DNA of 64,000 nt from Macrosoma leucophasiata. Lineage: Eukaryota > Arthropoda > Insecta > Lepidoptera > Hedylidae. The notes under the pieces are model-generated. The model searched no databases and had not been told where the DNA came from. It worked only from the letters and a program-made list of their open reading frames with translations. How positions within the stretch are numbered: position 1 is the stretch's first letter; each line of letters begins with the position of its first letter. Location: assembly GCA_036365455.1 (NCBI GenBank), contig JAWQUS010000020.1, forward strand, positions 20,779,001-20,843,000, written 5' to 3'. Below, one piece after another: positions 53,105 through 64,000 of the stretch. The position numbers were made by a program, and so were the translations under genes.

Positions 53105-53240
53105 CGCAGCCGGCGCCCGGGACGCTCGGGAAGCTGGGGACGCTCCCGGGACGCTCGGGACGCTCGGGACGCTCGGGACGCTCGGGACGCTGGGGACGCT
53201 CGGGACGCTCGGGACGCTCGGGACGCTGGGGACGCTCGGG
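53105..53240. repeat. 10-bp minisatellite GGGACGCTCG
   Basis: About thirteen near-perfect 10-bp units with occasional GGGGACGCTG variants. Confidence 0.92.
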
Positions 53241-54179
53241 ACTCCGTCGGCCGCACACCATTGTAGAGGCGAACGGCCCGCCCGCCGCCGTCTCGCTCCA
53301 CAGGGAGACCGATATATCTTTAATAATGTACACGTATTGCGATAAGGTCTGTTACTGGTCGGCGAGCCGCTCCCTCCCCCTCCCCCTCCTCGCCCCTCGC
53401 CTCGCCGCCCGACGCTCGGTGCCGTTGGAACAGTTTATATTGCGACGGTTTCGTGAAGATTTGTCCGAATGAAATGAATTTTAAATGGAATTATTGTGCA
53501 AGCGATGCGGTGGCGAGGGGGCGGCGCCCGGCCCCTGCCCCCCCCCTGTCTCCCATCTCCCCCCTCCCGTCCCTCCCGGCGGATGTGACGCGCGGCTCCT
53601 TAGTCTGTTTTGTTCTTGTGAGACCCGATTCCTAAGAGTGACTTCCACGATACGATGCGTTTGAGAGCATTCGTAGTCTTGACTAAATATGCCATAGAGA
53701 ATTTAAGAGATGATAATTCTGCCGTTCAGTCTAAGAGATGTGCCTTTAGCGTTAAGTTTTGTTTTCGAAGTTTCGTCGACCCCGCTTGGTTCGTGCACGG
53801 TTGACGTATCGTTTACCTGTGTCACGTTTGCGATGACGTTGCGTGATATATCTGTGCGATATCGAAGTGAAGAAATTGTATATAAAAATGTGGTGTACAT
53901 ACAGAAATTCGGTCTCATAAGAATGATTTGGATCAATTATTAAGATATGCGTGAAAGAGGTGGGAGAAGAAGGGAGCCAGCCGCGACCCCCTCAGCGAAT
54001 CTATTTCCTTTTGTATATATTAAAGTTAAAGGATTAAAATTAATTTTGTGTTTAATTTTACTTTCCTTTCTCCCCATTTTCATTGTTGTATCAACGTAGG
54101 GTTTTTTTAATGTGATAGAGATGGCAAACAAGCATGCAGTTCACATTGATGTTAAATGATGACTGCAGCTTAGACACCG

Positions 54180-54830
54180 TTAGACCGCTCATTGCCCGTG
54201 GTGCACCTATTTGGTCCACCTGGGTGAACCAGGGGTAAAACTGCCCATGGTATTATGAATTGGGTGTACCAGGGGTTCTTCTTTCTGTTGTCCACCTTAG
54301 TTCACCTAAGTGTTCCAAGAGAAGTATATTTTGCCCGTGGTCCATCTGTATCAGTGTTTGCGTAGAACTCATATTTTTGCAACTTATGGGAATCTTCAAA
54401 TCTTTTCTTATGAGTTGAGTGTAATGTACAACCTAATACGATAAATATTTTTGGGGGTTATGTTAGAACGGTGATCACACAACTCACGAGCCGAGCGAGC
54501 GTGCCTCGGCAGCGGCCGGTGACCGCAGAAAACATAATTTTGAATGTCAAACCAGAAAGGAATTGAAGTTGGATGTGTTTTTACCTGTTTCAACTAGTCT
54601 TTTATTCACAGTTGAAAATTGTTAGGTGGACTACGGGCAATATATTCCGCTGAACTAAAGCGGTCATTGCCCGTGGTACACCTACTAAGTCCACCTGGGT
54701 GAAACGGGTAAATTTTCTACCCGTGGTCAGAGAGTTATATGCCGTGGTATACCTACTACGAATTGTGTCCACCTAAGTTCACCTAGGTGTTTCAAGAGAA
54801 ATTTCGTTTGCATTATTTTGTTTTTATGAG
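54180..54830. repeat. Two diverged direct repeats with GCCCGTGGTNCACCT
   Basis: Segments 54186-54332 and 54659-54811 share CATTGCCCGTGGT, GTCCACCTGGGTGAA and AGTTCACCTAAGTGTT-type words, spaced about 470 bp. Possibly two ends of an unclassified element. Confidence 0.5.
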
Positions 54831-55350
54831 CCGAGTTGTTTGTTTTGGACATTCGCCATAGTAGATCTTTGACGCAATGTTTGACCAAATGTTCGAAATT
54901 ATACAATCAAAGATTCGAAACAGTTTAGTGTTTCAGATGCTAATGTTCCAATCACAAAGGTGAGACGTTTCTCCCACGCCTAGTTCGTAGAGCGGTATCT
55001 CTGCTGTGCATGTACTTGGTATGTAAACAATAGTGCTTGCTGCCTGTCATGCCTGTTAGGTATCGATCAATAATCCGATATATCTATTTGGAACTATATT
55101 CAATAAAATTGGTCATTACTTATTTTGAATTTACAAACTTACTTGAATTTCACAGAACCCCTGGTTATTAAAAATAATAAAAAACTTGGACTTGTGACTG
55201 TCCCAAATGTTGTTGAATGTCCCGAATAAATGAATGAAGATAATTTGTAAAAAGTGTAAATAAATAAATGATGATGAATTAAATACATACATCTTGATTT
55301 TTTTTGAATAAGTATGATTGTAGCCGAAACAACTTTATTTTCCAATACCG

Positions 55351-58007
55351 CGAGGGTCCAGTGCTAAAACCCATTAAGTGAAAAAATATCAAAAATGAGT
55401 TTGCGCATCTTAATCGATGTTTTACGCTCTTTCCAATGGTATTATCCAATAAGCAAAATTCGTAGTAGAACCTCAAGTTTCTTGGTGAAATAACCCAATA
55501 AATTAAGGTGTTTTTGAAAACTGATAGACTAAAACACCCTAAAGAGATTTATCGGAACAAAATATATTTTTTTATTACGCATAAACCATATAAGTTTATT
55601 TATTTGAATAAGTTTTACCAAATCACTTTTTAACCTATGGGGTAATAACCATGATCTATATTTAACGGGTTTCAGCTTTATCGACATGGTAAAGAAAGTA
55701 AATAAAACTAAATGGCAAAAACCATTAATTCTACTTTCAGGTGTACTATATGGATTAACTCATTTCATTATTTAAGTTTCTTCTAATGTTGTTTTGGGTA
55801 AAACCCAATAAATCGAAGTGTTTTTCAAATTATTACATTTATTGTTAGTTTAGTGCTTATGGTTGGTGTTAAATATTACGATGGGTGGACGCAGAAGAAA
55901 ATTAGTGCAATTGGCATGCATGAAACAGGTAAATCCACACATTATACCAATTTTTTAAAACGGTTTTGAACTAACCAATTTTTATACAATCATTGAAAAA
56001 GGGACGTAAAATAGGTATCTATAACATCATCATTTCAACCAAAAGACGTTTACTGCTGAACAAAGGCCTTCCCCAAAGACGTTCTTGGGCCGCCCTTATC
56101 CAGCGATTGCCCGCAACGTTCACCTGGTCGTCGGTCCATCTTGTGGGGGGCTGCCTACGCATCGTTTTCCAGTATAGGTCGCGCCACGTAAAAAGAACGC
56201 TGGAAGAAAGTAGAAGGGATGTGTTCGCGCATCGGTACACTCGCACACGAAAGTACTAGCCCTATTGGTTTATTTTTGATCTAGCTTTCGCTTGCGGTTT
56301 CGTGTATCGGTAGGCAGATTGAAAACTATATTACATAGAATAACATAAAATGAAATAAAAACACATGACGCGCAGCTTGACCGCCAGCGTTCTTTTTACC
56401 TGGCGCGACCTATACGCGGAACTAACTACTCAAAAACTGTTCTGACCAACGGCCGTCAGGTCTTCGAGCTATGTGCCCTGCCCACTGCCACTTGAGTCTC
56501 GCTATTCGGTAAGCTGTGTCGGTAACTTTGGTTCTCATGCAGATCTCCTTGTTTCTGATTCGATCTCGCAGAGAAACTCCGAGCATAGCTCTCTCCATTG
56601 CTCTCTGAGCAATGGAGAGAGGCCTTCTTATGAGGCCCATAGTGAGCGATCACGTTTCTATCCCATATCTCATCACTGATCACACATATTGGTCAAAGAC
56701 CTTTTTCTTGGAGACTGCGGTAAGTCTGACGAGAAGATGTATCGTAGCTTCCCAAACACTGCCCAACCGAGTTGGATTCGGTGATTGACCTGCTTTTTTC
56801 GAAGTTGGACCGATCTAACTAGACCGTTTGTCCCAGGTATACATAATTGTTAACAACTTCGAGGATTGTGCCCTCGGACATAACAGGAGTGGCTGTAACA
56901 TGGACATTTGATATCATTTTCATCTTGTCCATGTTCATTATAACGCCTACTCGTTAAGAGGTTCTACTGAAGTCATTGAGCATTGTACTAAGGTCTTCCA
57001 GTGTCTCAGCCATGACTATGACATCATCTGCAAATCGGAGGTGGGAGATGTACTCGTTAATATTGATGCCGAGTTCTTTCCAGTTCAGAAGCTTGAAGAC
57101 ATCTTCCAATGCAGCGGTGTGAGACACATCTCCCTGTCTCACACCTTGCAGTAGTTGGATAGGTTTCAAGTTCTGATCCTGAAGTCGGACCGACACGGTG
57201 GCTTTCTCATACAAGCTCCTCAGCACCTCGATATATCGATAGTCAACTTGGCGTCACTGGAGTGACTATAGCACAGCCCTAGGGACAAATCTTTGGCGAA
57301 CACTTTGGAGCCCTTGTTCCGCCATATGGCCGCTTTAAAACTATCAGTATTCAACTGGCGAAGGTTGCGATTCAATGACTTGGATATCTGTCTGTTGAGC
57401 CGCCTATACACAAAGCATCTTCAGTGGACTTCAGAACCATACCGCGCCTCTCCTCCATGAGCGTGAGAGTTGGGCTGGAGATCTTTATGGTCTTATTCTT
57501 ATGGCGGGTCTTGAAAAACTTAGGCCACTTAAACCACCATGCGGACGGCTTCCACCATTTTGGATTTGGGCAGTTCCTGGGCGGAGCGTAGACTTTATTA
57601 GTCGGGATCTTTCGATTTTGACATTTATATTCAGTGTAAATAGCGTACCTAAATGAAAATAAACCAGCCTTAAAAGAGTGACGAAGATTGTTTTTAGTCT
57701 ATGTTTTACTCAATAAAACTATTAAATAACTACTATAAATGTTTAATTTGATCTTTCTCTTTGGGGTAAAACCCAATAAGTCACTACCTCACGTAACTTA
57801 TTTTCTATTAATATATAAATGGTGTATAATGGGCAGTTTAAAATTGTTTTAGTAATCAGTAATATATATTATCTAAACTTTCACCTCAAATGCGTATTAC
57901 GACGGTTTAATACGAATAGCAGGGGTATATTTGTCATTGAACTTTAAATGTTGAATTACTCAAAAGTTAACATTTTACACTTAATGGGTTTGAGCACTAT
58001 ACCCTCG
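55351..58007. mobile_element. DNA element with 30-bp TIRs, 2.66 kb
   Basis: Left end CGAGGGTCCAGTGCTAAAAC then CCATTAAGTG. The right end is its complement, with 27 of 30 positions matching. The TIR core AAACCCATTAAG recurs internally as AACCCAATAA at about 55488, 55799 and 57769. A small candidate first exon (55881-55928, MGGRRRKLVQLACMKQ, donor CAG|GTAAAT) lies inside. No target duplication is evident. Part of the interior is an inserted RTE copy. Confidence 0.65.
56020..57600 (-). mobile_element. Degraded RTE-type LINE nested in the 55-58 kb element
   Basis: Minus-strand pieces in order: SKVFAKDLSLGL (about 57300), LYEKATVSVRLQDQNLKPIQ and LRFADDVIVMAETLEDL (57226-56954), RAMERAMLGVSLRDRIRN and LKWQWAGHIARRPDGRW (56640-56422), and RQPPTRWTDDQVNVAGNRWI (about 56170). 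The 3' tail is the ATGATG-type repeat near 56030. Frames are broken and GVRQGDV is followed by a deletion. Confidence 0.85.
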
Positions 58008-58826
58008 AATTATCGATATTTATTCAATGACTCGACGGTAGGTAAATTCCTATATCGATGCTACGAGTGGTTTTATCAATGCTGACAAACGATGTAAATA
58101 TGTATCTTCATGTTGGTATTACCTTCGACTACGTTTCATACAAAACTGAAGGTCTCGCATCTAGGTTGTTAGTCTGTGGTCTCGCATTTTATAAGGCAGA
58201 TCCGTTTCTTACGGAATTATTCCCAGTTGCCCCAGGTAGTTAGGGTACTTTCTGACGCACACGTATTTGTATACTCTTTGGCAGTCATCACTTATTATGT
58301 TATCATCCATGTAAAGTAAACTGCATGCATGCTTGTTTGTCACTTTCTTGAACATTTGATCAAAAGTTACAATTGCAGATCACAATTTAAAGATTTTTTT
58401 ATTTAATTTCTGTATAAAGTACAGAAGAAAGTGGGGGCGTACTTACCTACCGAAAGTGCCCGAATTTCGCCACTTACGATAGAAGAATATGAAAAACGAT
58501 TAGGTAGGTACTTACAGATTTTGAATGCCATTTTCAAAATCATTAATTGTGCGCGGGGACAGCGGGAATAAACCTGCGATTGTAACTTTTGATCAAATGC
58601 TCACTTACTTGGTACCGGTTTTCAAGGCGACGTGTTTACTCGTAGATGGTTTTTTATTATATGTGACGAAACAGATTCTCGAGGCGAGTGTAGTGGTTGG
58701 TAGCGCGCGGTTCGGCATCACCTGGGGAGAGAGGGAAGAGGAGAAGGTGGAGTAGAAATAAAACAAGTGATCAGTTGTCATCGATATAATTTTCAATAAA
58801 AAGATATAGGAGCAGCGACTTAGCGT

Positions 58827-58990
58827 GCGGCGAGCGCCCGGGCGGCTCGGGCGCTCGCCGCCTACAGCGCGCGGCGCCACGCGCCTCCCCCCCGCACCCG
58901 CACCCACACCCGCACCCGCACCCGCCGCATGGCACGTCACACGGGACAGTCGGGACAGTCGGGACACCCAGGTAAATCGTCACATCCAAA
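58827..58990 (+). other. CpG-rich block with palindrome and donor-like site
   Basis: Perfect inverted repeat CGGCGAGCGCCCG at 58828-58840 and 58848-58860, then CACCCG repeats. A short frame MARHTGQSGQSGHP runs into CCAG|GTAAAT at about 58971. Could be an isolated first exon of a gene to the right; weak. Confidence 0.25.
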
Positions 58991-58999
58991 CACAGTCCA

Positions 59000-61900
59000 G
59001 TACAGTTTTATAGGATTTGCTCAGAAATAACTTTTTGTATAACCTAAGTGCTTTGGCGCCTGGTCTTTCTTAATTTAGAGCATCGTGACTAATTATGTAC
59101 CTTCGAGTGCAGCGCAGATTAAAGTACCCCATTTAATATTCCCTCTCTAGTATTTTCTCAAATTGTCCTTCTTACTTTCAAAATCCGGTAAGTAATTAGG
59201 GAACGTAATAATTTAATTTCGAACTTATATTTTGATTTGCATCCCTGCAGTAGATAGGTGCCTGTCATCTAATTTATAACTGAGACTTGTGCTGTTGATA
59301 GTGTAAGAAATCATTTTAAAAGCCGTAAAGAGCCGACGGCGTTCGACAAAGAACGCTCAGTCGTTGGCTATGTCGACCAGAGAATTGTTTTTGAGATCAG
59401 ATGCAGTTTAATAATTTAATATTCACAGTACCTACTTATTCTCATTTTTATTGTGTTCATCAAGCATTGGAACACCCATATCCCATATTATGGCACTTAC
59501 TCTAATTATTTGAAGATAATATAGAATGATGAAGGTAGACGAGGCACGAGAGGTTTGTCAGAACCGGGATGTCTGGCGCTCTACACTCTCTGCCTACCCC
59601 GTTAGGGACCTGGCGTGAAGATACAGACAGACTCTAATTATTGTATGGCTCCTGTAATAACTATCATAGAGGCGCATTTGCATTTTGACCTTTAGTTTTT
59701 ATGTAGAAGTCTCATACAAATAAAGGTATTTGATCAAATGATAAGTTATTAATACGTATATTAATAATTGTTGTAATAAAATTAATAGCTCCTAAAATTG
59801 ATGAAATTCCAGCTAAATGTAAGGAAAAAATAGCTAAATCGGCTGCAGTCGTCAAAAAACATAGTTGTGAGTTGCATGCTTGTTTGCCACCTCCATTACA
59901 TAAAAAATTACCTACCTTTTACGGAAAAGACGTCGACCACAGTCCTCTCATATAGACTGAGCAGGATGCGATCATCCTGCTGGATTGTTTTATTTCGTTA
60001 AAAAGATAGAGCAAAGCAAGACTGGAAATTGTATAGCTAGATTTCCACCATGGTCTTTTTGCTTAGGTAAGTACTTGTGATATTGCCCAACGTAGAGTCC
60101 TACCATTTAAGTATTTGAGTGGACGGGTGCTCTATCCCAGCCCCAGCGAGCATCTCCAACTCCGTCAATGACTACGTTGCACGATGTCCATGAACTGTCC
60201 GTACGATGTGCGATAGTGCGACGTGCCTGTGTGTGTGGCGGGGCAGTGTGCAGGCGCGGGCGGGCGAGTGACGCTCGCGCACGCATAAACTTTAAAAACG
60301 TTAACAATAATATTTAACCAATAGTAAACAACAGGCGCTGCGGACGGTCGCGTCGATGCTCGTCCTAATTATAGGTACATTATATCGCACAATTGTACAA
60401 AGCGTAGTTCTCCTTTCACCTCACATTTATTGCGTCGATATGTTTATGCATGAACGGGACTCGCTGTTCCTTTGTATACGTATCGGTGGGTACGGGGTGT
60501 AAAGTTCATCTGAAATTAACTATCGAGTATGTCGGCAATCGATGTCACCTCTACCAAGAGTTAACGTGCTCGGTTTTAATCGAAATACACTTATCAATTA
60601 TCCGTTTCCTGTTTATCTTCACTGCTGCAAACGATTCGAATTACATTTTATTGCATAGGTACGTTAGATTGATGCCAGAGAGAACATTATCAAAGTATCC
60701 AAACGTTTTACTTTCAGTATCGACTGACCATGAAGCTATAGATCAGTGATTCCCAAAGTAGTCCAGGTGGACTCCCTGGGGTCCATGGGAGACGAGGGAG
60801 GGCCGATCGAGGCGTAGGCGTGAATAAAAATTGGAAATATGGGAATGTGATATAAATATAAATGTAGCAAGGAAACTGGAAGTAAATGGAAGGGGGTCCA
60901 CCGAAACCAGAATAAAATTAAAAGGGGTCTCTACAAGAAAAAATATCTTGGGAACCTCTGCTATAGATTTAGTAAATGGAGACAACCGCGGGGATAACCT
61001 CGTACAAGTTATCCCCGCCAATGTGGACCCTCTTTCTCTTTCTAATGTAGGTATGGTAAAATTAATAGAGCGATACCACCACGGAATATGTATATATTTT
61101 TTATGTTTTTTACAAATATCATAGCAATAAATGTTATTTGTGACTTAGGTACCGATGAAAAGATAAAGTTACCTCCTCGCTTTATACTTGAATTCTGACT
61201 TTTCATTTTACATGTTAAAATGGCATAAAACGGCATTTTTACCAAGAGATGTGTCGTCCTAAGCAATCTACACGCAACTACGAGCGGCGAACGAATGGTT
61301 TCGGCCGAACTATGATTGTGGATACATAGTTGTTGTACGCTTTCCACGCCCATATTACCATCCCATCCTTATTTATCTATTCCGTGGATACCACAGACAA
61401 AGAGATCCGACCGCAGATGACGTCAGTATTTGACTCAAGCTGCTGTTCGTAGTGTTGGCTCCATTTTTAGCTTCAGCTTCATGATCTGCTCTGTGGTCGT
61501 TAATTACATATAATTTTATTTTAGATAGAGGTGATCTAGGTATTTCTTGTAAGTATAAGTCAAAAATTTCCACAAGAACAAATACAATTGATACAGACTA
61601 ATGTTCCTTAAGTAAAAAAGTATAATAGGTTTTGCTTTATGTACCTACAAGAATATATTATTATTGTGCTGGAAGTCAGTCAAATATCTACGTGGTTAAT
61701 GAGTTATATATTCATTTTGACTTGACATTGGTTTGAAAAATGAATGATAACATTTTAATATTTTTTTAACAGACCTAATGAGTAGTGAGTCTCAAATACG
61801 TTATCATCTCCTTCATCACAAGGTAGGCAGAGATGCAATATTCTTAGGTTATTCGATTAAGGCAGATTGATGTTTCGTACATCACCGTTAGGTCCGTTGT

Positions 61901-62040
61901 GTCTCTCGTAAACCTAGGTTACACTTACACAATGACATATCGAGTAAACTGGCGAACGTAAATTCAAGGTACAGGCACGCAAACGGTGTCGGAGTCGGTT
62001 ATTCGAGAACATTTTAAAAATTCATTTAGTTAATAATTTA
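59000..62040. other. Intergenic DNA between Akt and the right-hand gene
   Basis: Holds the repeats noted at 59548, 59880 and 60744, plus a GC-rich patch at 60150-60290 (GTGTGGCGGGGCAGTGTGC). No coding exon with conserved residues was recognised. Confidence 0.35.
60744..60960. mobile_element. hAT-like MITE with perfect 8-bp target duplication
   Basis: Termini CAGTGATTCCCAAAGTAG and TTGGGAACCTCTG are flanked by CTATAGAT at 60736-60743 and 60961-60968. Confidence 0.88.
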
Positions 62041-62687
62041 CAATATCGCAATCGAGTCGAGCTTCGAAGCGTACAAAATATAGATTGATGAGATCGCGTC
62101 GATACGATTCATACGATAAGTCTGCGAGAGTAAGAAAATATCTTGGTCATTGATCGCGTGATGAGTCGCGACACGCGACAGTGAAGCGCTTCGTGAGAAG
62201 GATCGCTCTTCGAACGTGAACTATACTTACGAGTGTAGCTTAACAATAGCATCTTTACAAACTCCTAGTCATATAAACGACGGTACTTTATTAGTCTAAA
62301 TATAACGGTGCGGTCCGTCGACGTAGAATCGCACGGAGGACGCCCCGCGCCCCGCGCCCCGCGCCCCGCCCCCGATCCCCTTTGGGTCTCGTCGCGTTTT
62401 CAATCTGATCCCAACGATCCGGTACCGGCTAAAATATCGATCGGCAGACGTAGCCGCGCGACTGGCGTGAGGAGCGCGGGGGACGCAAGGAGGGGGGGGG
62501 GGGGTCGGCGGCGGAAGCTCGTGCAGCGTGCGCGCCTACGATGTATGTACACCGGCCGACGACGGCGGCCTCGTTCCTAAACACCTACAGACCGGGCTTC
62601 AGAGAATGTACAGACGGGAAGAGGGGAGGGGGGCGGCGGGGACGCGGGCGGCAGCTAGCGAGGCTCGGCGCCCGCCGCCGCGGCGCG

Positions 62688-62840
62688 CTACACGAAGTCC
62701 CTCCGGCGGGCCGCGGCGCCTGCCGCGCCCCCCGCGCCCCCCGCGCCCCCCACGCCCCCCGGCGGGCTGGGCGGGGACTCGCCCGGAGTCGTCGGCGTCG
62801 TCGGCGTAGGCACTTGTGGCGCCGCGCCTTTACTCCTCGC
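62688..62840 (-). CDS. Putative terminal exon of an unidentified gene
   Basis: Acceptor ACGTTGCAG, then 50 codons in phase 0: ARSKGAAPQVPTPTTPTTPG, ESPPSPPGGVGGAGGAGGAA, GAAARRRDFV, and stop (62690-62688). The basic-to-hydrophobic end DFV resembles a PDZ-ligand C-terminus, which is inference only. A candidate AATAAA lies about 400 bp further on (near 62290). CpG-rich non-repeat sequence at 62040-62687 would be its 3' UTR. Confidence 0.5.
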   Translation of the reverse strand, partial: ARSKGAAPQVPTPTTPTTPGESPPSPPGGVGGAGGAGGAAGAAARRRDFV

Positions 62841-63144
62841 CTGCAACGTACGGAAATCTCTTTAGACTCTAACCTCATGGAACGGAACGATGACAGACCG
62901 GCAGACTTAGGTATGCTTCCGTTCGTAACTACGTAGGTGCAAGTCTAGTCCTAACAAAATGACCTCTACTTAATAGGTACTTGGATACATAATTTGATTC
63001 ACGATTAGAATGATGTGCGAACCATAGAGAAAATTTCCGGTAGATCACTTAGGCAGTTTTATATTTAAGAAGTGTAAATCCGAAACTGCCTGAAAAGTGT
63101 ATCCGTCTGGTCACCATGAACTGAAAAGAATGGTATCGTCGAAC

Positions 63145-63366
63145 CTTAGATCGTCTTTTCCTGGCTATCGCAGCGGAATCTGTTCGGTCGCTCCTGTCGG
63201 GGCGGTCGGTACGCTCGGTCCGATCCGACCGATCAGTTCTGTCGGTCCGGTCAGTGCGGTCGGTCCGGTCGGTCCTATCGCTCCGATCGGCAGCGGGGTC
63301 TGCGTCGAGAGGCTCGGCGCCAAGTTTGGCCGCCAACATCGTTAGCAACTCCTCGACTCGTACTAA
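63145..63366 (-). CDS. Putative penultimate exon of the same unidentified gene
   Basis: Acceptor CGTTTACAG, 74 codons in phase 0, donor AAG|GTTCGA. Encodes LVRVEELLTMLAAKLGAEPL DADPAADRSD, then a DRT-repeat (DRTDRTDRTDRTDR), then SAAIARKRRSK. The first part looks like an amphipathic coiled-coil helix. It joins 62840 in phase 0. No family was recognised. Confidence 0.45.
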
Positions 63367-63654
63367 CTGTAAACGTAGCATTTCAGGTTACAATTAATAT
63401 AATGTGCCAATTTGTAAAATAAGTGATACACGAATTCAAAAAATACTTTATTTGGAACATGATACAAAATCACAGAAAGAAAATGGAAACGATGACACTC
63501 GCAAAAGTAAGAGATATAATCAAAGCCCTCCTCCGAACTGACACAGGCAGGTTGACTATTAACCGAACTAGGTACCTAATAATAATAAAATAATACAATA
63601 AGATTAGGTAAAGCTAGAAAGACAAAATGAAAAAAAAACTTATGTGTACACATA

Positions 63655-63737
63655 AGTGTGTGCGTGCGTGCGTGCGTGCGTGAGTGAGTGCGTGTGTGAG
63701 TGACGCGCCGCACGCACGCACTCACGCACTCACTGTT
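63655..63737. repeat. TGCG/TGAG simple repeat forming a hairpin
   Basis: (GTGC)n and GTGAGTGA units are followed by their complement (GCACGCACGCACTCACGC) around CGCGCCG. Confidence 0.9.
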
Positions 63738-63877
63738 AGAATGTGTGTATCGAAGCAAGAAAGCGTAAACGCTGTAACCGTTGAAAATTCAAAAATACTT
63801 TTTTACACCTTTAGAATCAGAAAGAGATTGTGCGTCGAATGAACCGACTCTCGTTGTCCTAGAGCACCGAGAGTCGG

Positions 63878-64000
63878 ATTCCCAAAGTGGTCCATATAGA
63901 CCCCCTGGGGTCCATGGGACTCGATAGGGGTCTAAGTAGGCGTGAATATAATTTGGAAATATGGGAATGTGATATAAATGTAGCAAGGGGGTCCACGATA
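63878..64000. mobile_element. hAT-like MITE, cut by window end
   Basis: Shares GATTCCCAAAGTGGTCC, CCCCTGGGGTCCATGGGA and AATATGGGAATGTGATATAA with the 60744 copy. Confidence 0.7.

Larger units (their letters stand above)
51846..54060 (+). other. Probable Akt 3' UTR and CpG-rich downstream DNA
   Basis: No transposon is recognisable and no conserved frame is seen. Minisatellites occur at 51846-52070, 52810-52915, 52920-52960 (CCACCACCG-type) and 53095-53240. AATAAA occurs at about 52687 and ATTAAA at about 54033, the latter followed by T/GT-rich sequence. Assignment as 3' UTR is inferred from position and composition. Confidence 0.4.

Noticed and set aside
52765..53472. Several overlapping frames of 80-180 codons rich in Ala, Arg and Pro
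   Set aside because: All are products of the 10-bp minisatellites and open in many frames on both strands.

Overview
The window is animal nuclear DNA, almost certainly insect and probably lepidopteran. GC-rich coding exons with GT-AG introns sit in AT-rich DNA packed with degraded LINEs, a mariner, hAT-like and TTAA-flanked elements, and several repeat families that I associate with moth and butterfly genomes. There are no bacterial-style operons. Two genes are well resolved and a third is only glimpsed.

(1) Minus strand, about 24.84 kb down to 2.49 kb: the stoned locus. One exon (20934-24842) carries two consecutive reading frames. These are stoned-A (767 codons, 24811-22508) and, 31 nt later, the start of stoned-B (22476). 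Thirteen further stnB exons follow down to 2490 and encode the stonin-homology and mu-homology domains. The products are synaptic endocytic adaptors: DPF motifs in stoned-A, NPF motifs and a mu2-like domain in stoned-B. Stoned-A has no methionine after its initiator, as expected if ribosomes must reach the second cistron.

(2) Plus strand, 32707-51845: Akt (RAC serine/threonine kinase), nine coding exons, 522 aa, with an intact PH domain, kinase domain and hydrophobic motif. It is divergently arranged relative to stoned. About 8 kb holding a decayed mariner, a CpG-rich block and RTE debris separates them. Downstream of the stop lie simple minisatellites and CpG-rich, largely non-repetitive DNA, probably 3' UTR.

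(3) Minus strand, 63366-62688: two phase-compatible exons that look like the C-terminus of an unidentified gene whose body lies to the right of the window.

The most unusual feature is a recurrent architecture. At several exon edges in both stoned-B and Akt, a segment made of the exon end plus the adjoining intron end, including the splice site, is tandemly amplified. The arrays are: stnB exon 7 (8 extra copies of 108 bp), stnB exon 10 (10 extra copies of 70/84 bp), Akt exon 5 (12 extra), Akt exon 7 (20 extra, 98/108/118 bp) and Akt exon 8 (about 12 extra of 34 bp). Several other exons abut short minisatellites or have displaced exon fragments in the next intron. The very long open frames over these arrays are not independent genes.

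The remaining DNA is intronic or intergenic and consists largely of nested transposable elements. One LINE is cleanly inserted in a palindromic MITE with a 7-bp target duplication. A 2.66-kb element with 30-bp inverted repeats (55351-58007) contains an RTE copy. A 934-bp element is flanked by TTAA.
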